From: Methanobacteriota archaeon
GTDB lineage: Archaea; Thermoplasmatota; Thermoplasmata; RBG-16-68-12
Direction: 5' to 3'
Length of the DNA: 10,662 bases
NCBI GenBank assembly: GCA_005878325.1
Contig: VBMR01000127.1
Coordinates: 1-10,662, forward strand
This document shows positions 5,305-10,662 of this stretch, in pieces. The first letter of the stretch is position 1. Each line of letters begins with the position of its first letter. Below the pieces are notes generated by a model. It saw only the letters and a list, made by a program, of their open reading frames with translations. It searched no databases and had not been told where the DNA came from. A program made the position numbers and the translations under genes.

Positions 5305-5862
5305 CTACACGCGGGGGACGTCGAACTTCGGAAACGACAGGGCCAGGCTCTCATCCGTCCTCTGGGTATGCACTTGGACGCCCAGGAGATCCTCGAGCGC
5401 CGCGCTCATGAACGCTTCAAGGTAGATTGACCATTTCTCGCCGAGGGGGTGGGCCAGCACCATGAGGCGTTCTCCATCGGGATGGTGGATGAGGTTGAAC
5501 TGGGTGGCGAACCTCGCGTAGTTTTCGATGAAACGGATGAAGTTCTCGAGGGTGATCGTCCTCCACCGGAGGAGGATGTATTCGCGCGCCTCGGAGGGTC
5601 CTTGCGCCCGACCCAACGCCGCGACCTCCTCATCCGACAGCTTGGACAGCATCAACCGGAACACGCGGTTTCGGACCGTCGTGAAACCGATCTTCGCCTC
5701 GAGCCGGTCCCATTCCGTATACTGTTGGAATTGCCGGTTCGCCAGGCTGTTGAGACTGAACCCTTCTTCCGCGGAGTCGCGGCGGACCGCGTCCATGACG
5801 CTGGAGTCGAGACGAAACGTGAGGTTCCGGTGGTTCTTCGGTGTGTCCTTCGGTTTCGCCAC
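5305..5862 (-). CDS. ribbon-helix-helix DNA-binding protein with uncharacterised C-terminal domain (paralogue B)
   Basis: The 185-residue product starts at GTG 5862. Residues 13-50 look like a ribbon-helix-helix unit: strand NLTFRL, helix SSVMDAVRRDSAEEG, then FSLNSLANRQFQQYTEWD. The rest (about 50-185) is the same unnamed domain as in paralogue A. It contains KIGFTTVRNRVFRLML, ALGRAQGPSEAREYI, RWRTITLENFIRFIENYARF, HPLGEKWSIYLEAFMSAALE and TQRTDESLALSF. The protein is soluble, with no membrane segment. The N-terminal part suggests DNA binding as a dimer. The strong conservation of the C-terminal half between copies suggests a fixed function such as ligand sensing. A GGAGG sequence lies about 19 bases upstream of the GTG, too far to be convincing, and no TATA box sits at the leaderless position. 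It is transcribed toward paralogue A, 236 bases away. Confidence 0.8.
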   Translation of the reverse strand: MAKPKDTPKNHRNLTFRLDSSVMDAVRRDSAEEGFSLNSLANRQFQQYTEWDRLEAKIGFTTVRNRVFRLMLSKLSDEEVAALGRAQGPSEAREYILLRWRTITLENFIRFIENYARFATQFNLIHHPDGERLMVLAHPLGEKWSIYLEAFMSAALEDLLGVQVHTQRTDESLALSFPKFDVPRV

Positions 5863-6102
5863 TTGGGGCCTGCTACCCTTTCCTCCAACGACTCGCCTAG
5901 GCTACGCCCGCCCGAGGAGAGGACACTCCATCCATCGCCCGGGAGAGGATAAGGTCTGGTAGTTCAATCAACTGTATGTGGGTGTCAATGGGTGCGCCCC
6001 GTCCCGCCGGACAAACACGTTCTCGACCGAATCTGTCGCTCGGTCCCCGGATTCGGCGGACACCGGGCTCAACACATGCCGGGGTTCATCGCTCGCGGTC
6101 GA
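5863..6102. other. gene-free interval between paralogue B and the GNAT gene
   Basis: I see no supportable coding frame, tRNA or promoter here. A seven-base inverted repeat, CCGAATC (6027-6033) with GATTCGG (6050-6056), lies 47-76 bases beyond the GNAT stop. Confidence 0.5.
6027..6056 (-). terminator. possible hairpin downstream of the GNAT gene
   Basis: CCGAATC and GATTCGG form a seven-pair stem around a 16-base loop. There is no strong T-run after it on the minus strand (only GTGTTTG), so terminator function is weakly supported. Confidence 0.2.
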
Positions 6103-6687
6103 TTAACCCGAAGGGATCGTCTTTCGCATCAACACCCCGCTCGTCCCGAGTGGCGCGACGGTCCGGAAGCCCTCCTTTCGGAACATGCCTGGGGTCCCGA
6201 ACCACCGCCATTCGGGGACCGCCGCCATTTTCTTCGAGACGACGGGGTAGGCCTCCACGATTCCGCCGCCCTGTCGCCGGATGGATTCGAGCGCGGTCTT
6301 GAGAGCGAACGTGGCGACGCCTCGGCCGCGGTTCGCTCGGTCGACGAAGAAGCACGTGATCCGCCAGAGCCTTGCATCTTGGGCGGGAGGGCCCACCTTG
6401 CGGTAGCCGCGTCCCGCGTCAATCCTCGGAAGCTCCTCGCGAGGACCGTATTGACACCATCCGACCGGCGTCTGGCCCTCGTACACGAGGATCGCGTGCG
6501 AACGCCCCTCGCGGACGAGTTTCGCCTTGTCCCTCCGGTTGATCGCCCGATGCTCGGTTGTCGTTCCGCCTCCCGGGATCGGCTTGGGTCGCTGGTAGTG
6601 CATGCACCAACAGGAGCCTTGCTTTGCGGCGAGGGCCTCAAAGTCCGAGAGCGTTTCGCGGGACAGTTCTCGGGACGTGAAGGGCAT
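6103..6687 (-). CDS. GNAT family N-acetyltransferase
   Basis: The 194-residue product shows the GNAT acetyl-CoA motif RGRGVA (120-125, pattern (Q/R)xxGx(G/A)) right after the strand LWRITCFFVDRANR. Before it come GSCWCMHYQRP (24-34), the NR-x-x-K segment (50-56) and PVGWCQYGPREELPRI (74-89). After it come AYPVVSKKMAAVPEWRWFGT and a C-terminal FRKEGFRTVAPL. This arrangement matches a GNAT subfamily in soil bacteria and archaea with an N-terminal CWCM-type block and conserved GWC. Members transfer acetyl from acetyl-CoA to an amine. The substrate is not predictable here. It begins 100 bases downstream of purF on the same strand, so it might be read through from that operon. An AT-rich GAATTCATTTAG upstream of the start may be its own promoter. 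Confidence 0.9.
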   Translation of the reverse strand: MPFTSRELSRETLSDFEALAAKQGSCWCMHYQRPKPIPGGGTTTEHRAINRRDKAKLVREGRSHAILVYEGQTPVGWCQYGPREELPRIDAGRGYRKVGPPAQDARLWRITCFFVDRANRGRGVATFALKTALESIRRQGGGIVEAYPVVSKKMAAVPEWRWFGTPGMFRKEGFRTVAPLGTSGVLMRKTIPSG

Positions 6688-6787
6688 TCCGCGCGAGGAG
6701 CGCGTGGTGCTAAATGAATTCCGCGGTCCGATCTGCGGGCTTCCCGTGCCCGTTTGGGCTGGGCCGCCTGCATGGCTTCTCGCCGAA

Positions 6788-8275
6788 CTAGGCCGCGGCC
6801 TTCTTCTTCGTCGCCGGCACGCCCGCCTTCGACGAAGTGTCCGTGAACATCTCGAGGGGCTTCTCGCGCCTCAGTTTCTCGCCCGGAATCGGCACCGGGT
6901 ATTCCCCGATGAGGCAGCCGAGACAGATGTCCTCGCGACCATGTTTCAGCGCCTCGATCAGCCCTTTCATGGAAAGGTAGCCGAGAGAATCCGCCGTGAT
7001 GAAGTTCGCGATTTCGGGCACGGTCTTCTCATTCGCGATGAACTGGTCCCGCGTCTTCATGTCGATCCCGAGGTAGCACGGGAACCGAATCGGTGGGCAG
7101 CCGATCCGGACGTGGACCTCGCTCGCGCCGGCCAGCCGGAGGATCTGCACGATCTTTCGAATGGTCGTACCGCGGACGATCGAGTCATCGATCAGGACGA
7201 TCCGCTTGTTCTTCACGGCCGACCGGATGGGATTCAACTTCAGCATGACGCCGATCTCGCGGTCCTGCTGGTCCGGCATGATGAACGTCCGCTCGATGTA
7301 GCGGTTCTTGATGAGCCCCTCGACGACCGGGAAACCCGCGACCTGTGCGTACCCTTGCGCCTGCGCGCGTCCGGATTCCGGGACGGGCACGATGATGTCC
7401 GCCTCGACCGGATACTCTTTCGCGAGTTGCTCCCCGATCTTGACGCGGGCATCATACACGAGGCGCTCGTCCAACACGCTGTCCGGCCGCGCGAAGTACA
7501 CCCACTCGAACATGCAATGCGCGGTGTGGTTCGGATGCGGGAGCCGCATCGAGTCGAAGCCGTCCGGCCGCAGCTCCACGATCTCCCCGGGCTTCAGGTC
7601 TCGGATGAACTTGAAACCGAGCGCATCGAACACGACGCTCTCCGATGCGATCATGAACCGGCCGTTCCCCTCGCCGATGCACAGGGGTCGGACCGCCAAG
7701 GGGTCGCGGACCGCATAGACGGTGCCGTTGATCATGAGCGCCAGGCTGTATGCGCCGATGAGCCGCGAGGTGAACTCCTTCAGCGCGCGCTTCACATCGC
7801 CCGTGTTCACCAGCTCGTTCGCGAGGAGACGGACGATGACCTCGCTGTCCGAGGTCGTCATGAAGGCCCAGCCCTTCTTGCTGAGCTCCTGCCGAATCTC
7901 GTCCGCGTTCGAGATGTCGCCGTTGTGCGCGAGCGCGATGTCCCCATAGGACGTCTTGACCACGATCGGCTGCGCGTTCTCCAGGACACTCGATCCCGTC
8001 GTCGAGTAGCGAACGTGCCCGATTCCGAAGTTCCCGCGGAGGTCCATCAAGTCCTCCTTCGAGAAGACCTCGTGGACGAGGCCCATGCCCCGTTTCGACT
8101 TCATCTCGCCGTTGTACACCGCGAGGCCCGCGGACTCCTGGCCGCGGTGCTGGAGGATCCGGAGTCCGTAGTACAGGTCGGACGTCACGGGCGAGGTGCC
8201 TGCGCACCCGATGATCCCGCATTTCTCCCGTGGGCGGAGGTCGGAGTATTCCGACGTTCCTTCCGAGGCAGACAT
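6788..8275 (-). CDS. purF: amidophosphoribosyltransferase (PurF)
   Basis: PurF makes 5-phosphoribosylamine from PRPP and glutamine, the first committed step of purine synthesis. The 495-residue product has an 18-residue propeptide followed by the nucleophile Cys19 (KCGIIGCAG). The N-terminal glutaminase shows HRGQESAG (43-50), GHVRYSTTG and HNGD (117-120). The phosphoribosyltransferase half has VLIDDSIVRGTT (360-371), the PRPP loop. Cys254, Cys400, Cys451 and Cys454 (HCMFEW, RFPCYLGID, CLGC) match the four [4Fe-4S] ligands of the Bacillus-type enzyme, so a cluster is expected. A Lys/Ala tail ends the protein. The frame is open 38 codons upstream of ATG 8275, but that part is the out-of-frame eL37 gene. 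ATG 8275 starts two bases after the eL37 stop. Translational coupling within an LSm-eL37-purF operon is likely. Confidence 0.97.
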   Translation of the reverse strand: MSASEGTSEYSDLRPREKCGIIGCAGTSPVTSDLYYGLRILQHRGQESAGLAVYNGEMKSKRGMGLVHEVFSKEDLMDLRGNFGIGHVRYSTTGSSVLENAQPIVVKTSYGDIALAHNGDISNADEIRQELSKKGWAFMTTSDSEVIVRLLANELVNTGDVKRALKEFTSRLIGAYSLALMINGTVYAVRDPLAVRPLCIGEGNGRFMIASESVVFDALGFKFIRDLKPGEIVELRPDGFDSMRLPHPNHTAHCMFEWVYFARPDSVLDERLVYDARVKIGEQLAKEYPVEADIIVPVPESGRAQAQGYAQVAGFPVVEGLIKNRYIERTFIMPDQQDREIGVMLKLNPIRSAVKNKRIVLIDDSIVRGTTIRKIVQILRLAGASEVHVRIGCPPIRFPCYLGIDMKTRDQFIANEKTVPEIANFITADSLGYLSMKGLIEALKHGREDICLGCLIGEYPVPIPGEKLRREKPLEMFTDTSSKAGVPATKKKAAA

Positions 8276-8277
8276 CG

Positions 8278-8445
8278 TCAATGCCTCTTCGCCCAGGAAT
8301 AGTTCCGAATTTTCTTCAAGCGTCCGAAGCCGCACGAGGCGCAGTAGGCCTTCTGTTTGTTGTACGCGCGTTGCCCGCACCGCCGGCACCGGATGTGGAC
8401 GCTCCTCCTGCCCATCTTGCCGAGCGACGCGGTCCCCTTCGTCAT
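8278..8445 (-). CDS. rpl37e: large ribosomal subunit protein eL37
   Basis: This 55-residue gene starts at ATG 8445 and ends TGA 8278-8280. The N-terminus MTKGTASLGKMGRRSVHIRC and the zinc ribbon C20-x2-C23 ... C35-x2-C38 with CASCGFGRLKKIRNYSW are diagnostic for eL37, a zinc-binding 60S/50S protein found in archaea and eukaryotes only. The length is normal for archaea. AGGTG (minus strand, 8452-8456) is a good Shine-Dalgarno sequence six bases before the ATG. The gene lies 14 bases after the LSm gene and two bases before purF. The LSm-eL37 pairing is common in archaeal genomes. Confidence 0.97.
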   Translation of the reverse strand: MTKGTASLGKMGRRSVHIRCRRCGQRAYNKQKAYCASCGFGRLKKIRNYSWAKRH

Positions 8446-8451
8446 GACGCC

Positions 8452-8456
8452 CACCT
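8452..8456 (-). promoter_or_regulatory. Shine-Dalgarno site of eL37
   Basis: AGGTG on the minus strand is six bases before ATG 8445. It fixes the start of this small gene and fits its place inside an operon. Confidence 0.5.
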
Positions 8457-8459
8457 AGG

Positions 8460-8675
8460 TCAGGGTGAGATGTAGATGACGTTGTCTCCTCGGACGATCG
8501 CGAGGTCCATCTTGCGCTGGGACTGGTTGTCCTGCGTCTCCTCCGCGGCGCGGAGGACGAGGTTCATGTGCGGGTCGAATCCCTCGAGGATCCCGCGGTA
8601 CCCGCGACCTCCTTTCAACTCAACCATCACGTTCGAGTTTATCCGCTGGTTGAGAAGGGAGAGGGGTTTAATCAT
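8460..8675 (-). CDS. LSm/Sm-like archaeal protein (SmAP)
   Basis: The 71-residue product covers a complete Sm fold with little extra. The Sm1 part contains VMVELKGGRGYRGILEGFDPHMNLVL (residues 16-41, written in overlapping pieces: VMVELKGGRGYRGIL and LEGFDPHMNLVL). The Sm2 part is DLAIVRGDNVIYI (57-69). D35, N38 and R62-G63 are the usual uridine-pocket residues. Archaeal SmAPs form heptameric rings that bind U-rich RNA and take part in RNA processing and turnover. Length and motifs are normal. It is first of the tight LSm-eL37-purF set, and a TATA-like CCTTTAAGTAG lies about 33 bases before ATG 8675. The protease gene upstream ends 39 bases away on the same strand, so read-through is also possible. 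Confidence 0.95.
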   Translation of the reverse strand: MIKPLSLLNQRINSNVMVELKGGRGYRGILEGFDPHMNLVLRAAEETQDNQSQRKMDLAIVRGDNVIYISP

Positions 8676-8702
8676 CGGACCAGTTCCTCCGAACGGGGCG
8701 CG

Positions 8703-8713
8703 CTACTTAAAGG
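8703..8713 (-). promoter_or_regulatory. TATA-like box of the LSm-eL37-purF operon
   Basis: CCTTTAAGTAG on the minus strand is centred about 33 bases upstream of ATG 8675, predicting a leader of only several bases. It lies just beyond the stop codon of the protease gene. Confidence 0.5.
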
Positions 8714-8714
8714 T

Positions 8715-9119
8715 TTACGGGCCCGATGGAACGGGCGGTTCGTTCTCCGGTCCCTCGCCTTTCGAGGGCTCGACGAGGAAGCCCGACGTGCGGAGGACAT
8801 CCATGCCCACAATCATGTGATAGCGCATGTCCTTGCGGTCGGTCACCGCGACCGCGAGGTCGAATTCGCGGCCCGCGATGACGAGTCGCGCTCGGACGAC
8901 CTCACGTTTTTCAGGCTTGTTTGCCGCAGAAGCGCGGATCCGGACGTGATCCATCACGGGACCCAGGCCCGCGCGGGCCGCCAAGTCCGTGTCCAGCGTC
9001 GTGCGGGCCGCCCCCGTATCGATCCTCGCACGGACGGTGACCGCCCCCTTTGGGCCAACCACCGTGACGTCCTCAACGACCCCGATCGTCGTCCGCTCCT
9101 TCGCCACAGGATCTCGCAT
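8715..9119 (-). CDS. archaeal retropepsin-like aspartyl protease (COG4067 type)
   Basis: From ATG 9119 the product has 134 residues. It carries one aspartic-protease signature, ARIDTGAARTTLDTDLA, with the catalytic Asp34 in DTG-A, and the second family strand YHMIVGMDVL toward the C-terminus. One DTG per chain implies a homodimer, as in retropepsins. There is no signal peptide, so it is cytosolic. Relatives of this size (related to the RimK/LysX-associated protease family PF05618) are often encoded next to RimK-type ligases. Here such a ligase starts divergently about 140 bases away. Cleaving or trimming something the ligase modifies is a reasonable inference but not shown. GTG 9134 in the same frame would add five residues. 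Neither start has a well-spaced ribosome binding site. The Pro/Glu-rich last 20 residues look disordered. Confidence 0.85.
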   Translation of the reverse strand: MRDPVAKERTTIGVVEDVTVVGPKGAVTVRARIDTGAARTTLDTDLAARAGLGPVMDHVRIRASAANKPEKREVVRARLVIAGREFDLAVAVTDRKDMRYHMIVGMDVLRTSGFLVEPSKGEGPENEPPVPSGP

Positions 9120-9170
9120 GGCTCCCACGTGCACCCGGAAGGCTCCCTTCGATGCGGACGAAATGGGTTC

Positions 9171-9180
9171 GTCGATATAG
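9171..9180 (-). promoter_or_regulatory. TATA-like element between the divergent protease and RimK genes
   Basis: CTATATCGAC (minus) predicts a start near 9150 and a leader of 17-32 bases for the protease. Read on the plus strand, CGATATAGC could serve the RimK gene with a leader of about 57 bases. Confidence 0.35.
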
Positions 9181-9249
9181 CATTTACCGAGCCATTCGCC
9201 GCGATACGTTTTTCTCCCGCCACACCGTGTCGACGACTCTCAGCGGGCA

Positions 9250-9255
9250 GGAGGG
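9250..9255 (+). promoter_or_regulatory. strong Shine-Dalgarno site of the RimK-like gene
   Basis: GGAGGG lies four bases before ATG 9260. It decides this start over the in-frame ATG at 9152, which would add 36 residues of non-family sequence. Confidence 0.7.
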
Positions 9256-9259
9256 TTCT

Positions 9260-10147
9260 ATGAAAGTCGGCGTGATCTCCAAGAAGCCCACATATTGGTC
9301 CACGCAGGCCCTCCTGAAAGCGATCCGCAAGCAGGGCCATGAGCCCACGTTCGTCAAGACGGACGAGGTGCGGCTCGTCGTCGCGGAAAAGGACGAGGCG
9401 ACCTTCGACGGGACCTCGCTCCGGTCTCAGGACGTCCTGATCCCTCGGATCGGCCAGTCCATGACGGACTTCGGGAAGATGCTCCTGCGGCAGCTCGAGC
9501 TGATGCATGTCCGCACGACGTTGACGAGCGACGGGCTCATCACCGCGAGGAACAAGTTCCTCGCCCTCCAGTCCCTTCGGGAGGCCGGGATCACGGTGCC
9601 ACGGAGCATCCTGCTCGCCTCGCGGCCCAATCTCGTCGAGGCCGGGCACCTCGTCCGGTATCCCGCGATCCTGAAGATCCTGTCGGGTACCCAGGGTGTC
9701 GGGGTGATGCGGGTGAAGGACCACGAGGAGACCGCATCGATCGTCGATACGCTCAAGTTCTTCGGAGAGGTCGTGTGCCTCCAGGAGTACATCCCGAACC
9801 CCGGCGTTGACATCCGGGCGCTTGTCGTCGGAGATCGGGTCGTCGGGTCCATGAAGCGCGTCGCCCCGCACGACGAGTGGCGGGCGAACATCCACTTGGG
9901 CGCGAAAGGGGTCCCGATCGAACTGGACGATGAGGTCAAGAAAGTCGCGGTCCGGGCGACGAGGGCGGTGGGACTCGAAATCAGCGGGGTGGACATGATC
10001 TTCCGCGGCGACACTCCGTACGTCCTCGAGGTGAACGCCTCCCCCGGGTTCCGGGGTCTCTTGGAGGCGACCGGCCTGAACGCCGCGGACGCAATGGTCG
10101 AGTACGCGGTCAACAAGGTGAAGGCGGGAGACCCGAAACCTCCATGA
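9260..10147 (+). CDS. RimK-family ATP-grasp ligase (alpha-L-glutamate ligase type)
   Basis: The 295-residue protein is a full RimK/LysX/MptN-type ATP-grasp enzyme. The N-terminal domain starts MKVGVISKKPTYWSTQALLK and includes LIPRIGQSMTDFG (60-72). The ATP-grasp core has LKILSGTQGVGVM (138-150, glycine-rich ATP loop with Lys139), LQEYIPNPGVDIRALVVGD (174-192) and KRVAPHDEWRANIHLGAKG (199-217). It ends in the metal-binding block VDMIFRGDTPYVLEVNASPG with Asp245, Glu257 and Asn259. These enzymes join an amino acid, usually glutamate, to a carboxyl group through an acyl phosphate. Known substrates include ribosomal protein S6, LysW and the cofactors F420 and tetrahydromethanopterin. Sequence alone does not pick among them. 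It is divergent from the aspartyl protease and 25 bases upstream of the helical protein, likely in the same transcript. Confidence 0.95.
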   Translation: MKVGVISKKPTYWSTQALLKAIRKQGHEPTFVKTDEVRLVVAEKDEATFDGTSLRSQDVLIPRIGQSMTDFGKMLLRQLELMHVRTTLTSDGLITARNKFLALQSLREAGITVPRSILLASRPNLVEAGHLVRYPAILKILSGTQGVGVMRVKDHEETASIVDTLKFFGEVVCLQEYIPNPGVDIRALVVGDRVVGSMKRVAPHDEWRANIHLGAKGVPIELDDEVKKVAVRATRAVGLEISGVDMIFRGDTPYVLEVNASPGFRGLLEATGLNAADAMVEYAVNKVKAGDPKPP

Positions 10148-10148
10148 C

Positions 10149-10170
10149 GGGCCGCTCCCTTCGCGGGCCC
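10149..10170 (+). repeat. GC-rich hairpin between the RimK-like gene and the next gene
   Basis: GGGCCGC (10149-10155) pairs with GCGGGCCC (10163-10170) with one bulged base. It fills most of the 25-base gap and ends two bases before the next ATG, so it could affect translation of that gene or message processing. Confidence 0.3.
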
Positions 10171-10172
10171 CG

Positions 10173-10613
10173 ATGGACGACGCTCCGATTCCCGGGGACC
10201 GCGTGCGTGCCTCGACGAAGCACGGGACGCTGACCGTCGACGAGATCGCCGCGATGCAGCCCGGGATGGCGCGGCTCATGGATGAGGTGAGCCGGAGGTA
10301 CTGGGTCCTCTATTATGCCGCGAAGGCGGGGAACTGGGACCTCGCGCGGTACATGGAGAAGGAGGCGGAGAAGATCCTGAAGACCGCTTCCGTGGTACGA
10401 CCCAAATACCGGGAAGACATCGCCGCATTTTTGCGGGACCGGCTGGGCCCGATTGTGACCGCGATCGACCGGAAGGACTGGACCGGGTTCGACGCCGCCT
10501 ACCGTCGCGGCATCGAGGACTCGAACATGTACCACGACAAATACAACAAGCGGTTCATCCGGTTCCGTCTCCCGGACCATCCGCCCGAATGGTTCGACCT
10601 CGCGCCGCGATAG
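10173..10613 (+). CDS. conserved helical protein of unknown function
   Basis: I do not recognise a named family for this 146-residue product. It is predicted to be almost all helical and soluble. Segments that look conserved are PGMARLMDEVSRRYWVLYYA (30-49), AAKAGNWDLARYMEKEAEKI (49-68), RPKYREDIAAFL (76-87), AIDRKDWTGFDAAYRRGIED (97-116) and FIRFRLPDHPPEWFDL (128-143). The repeated helix-turn layout suggests a four-helix bundle. I have a general memory of similar proteins annotated as hypothetical in soil bacteria, but no function. Met118, Tyr120 and His121 in SNMYHDKYNKRF might bind a metal or heme, which is speculation. ATG 10173 is the first start after the RimK-like stop and follows a hairpin. 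Sharing a transcript with the RimK-like ligase is likely. Confidence 0.75.
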   Translation: MDDAPIPGDRVRASTKHGTLTVDEIAAMQPGMARLMDEVSRRYWVLYYAAKAGNWDLARYMEKEAEKILKTASVVRPKYREDIAAFLRDRLGPIVTAIDRKDWTGFDAAYRRGIEDSNMYHDKYNKRFIRFRLPDHPPEWFDLAPR

Positions 10614-10614
10614 G

Positions 10615-10619
10615 TTTTT
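10615..10619 (+). terminator. T-run after the helical-protein gene
   Basis: TTTTT begins one base after the stop codon. Archaeal termination often occurs at such T-runs, and the run is short, so this is tentative. Confidence 0.3.
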
Positions 10620-10662
10620 GGCCCGCGGCCCCGTGCCGCAGCTCGGGTGTCCATGGACTATA

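Noticed and set aside
6602..8302. Very long open frame on the plus strand (566 codons) across the GNAT and purF genes
   Set aside because: It lies antisense to clearly recognised purF, and its translation is Arg/Asp/Val-rich with no domain. High GC keeps antisense frames open.
8276..8389. 38-codon upstream extension of purF
   Set aside because: This stretch encodes the C-terminal half of eL37 in another frame, and the PurF propeptide starts naturally at ATG 8275.
8954..10279. 441-codon minus-strand open frame opposite the RimK-like gene
   Set aside because: It is antisense to the ATP-grasp gene and its translation has no recognisable motif. It is a GC-driven shadow.
10653..10662. ATG GAC TAT at the right edge as the start of another gene
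   Set aside because: Only three codons are visible and no TATA box or ribosome binding site is at the right distance.

Overview
The window looks like chromosomal DNA of a high-GC archaeon, most likely from the Thermoplasmatota (phylum is an inference). Archaeal markers seen directly are an LSm/SmAP gene followed by ribosomal protein eL37 and purF, a RimK-family ATP-grasp gene divergent from a single-domain aspartyl protease (the archaeal COG4067 type), TATA-like boxes about 26 bases before several start codons (leaderless style), and a tRNA-Ala gene with no encoded CCA end.

Left part (1-3962), an accessory-looking stretch of single genes with frequent strand changes. It holds a Fic-family AMP-transferase running off the left edge (minus), a tRNA-like T-arm fragment, an AlkZ/HTH_42-type winged-helix gene broken by one in-frame TGA (plus), a convergent short DNA-3-methyladenine glycosylase I-like gene (minus), a second tRNA-like fragment, an NTF2/SnoaL-like gene (minus), a divergent HxlR-family regulator (plus), and an intact tRNA-Ala(GGC) (minus).

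Middle part (3963-6102). About 515 bases contain no supportable protein gene but carry several GC-rich inverted repeats. Then come two tandem paralogues (minus) with an N-terminal ribbon-helix-helix DNA-binding segment and a shared C-terminal domain I cannot name. The 236-base gap between them contains several dyad symmetries that could be operators. About 240 further non-coding bases follow.

Right part (6103-10662), a conserved housekeeping region. On the minus strand, in transcription order: aspartyl protease, LSm protein, eL37, purF and a GNAT acetyltransferase. LSm, eL37 and purF are packed within 14 and 2 bases of each other and are probably one operon. On the plus strand the RimK-like ligase is followed after 25 bases by an unrecognised helical protein of 146 residues.

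The best candidates for new biology are the tandem RHH paralogues with their dyad-rich spacer, the RimK/protease/helical-protein group, and the structured intergenic segment at 4080-4340. None can be proven from sequence alone. No CRISPR array, transposase, integrase or obvious defence operon is present.
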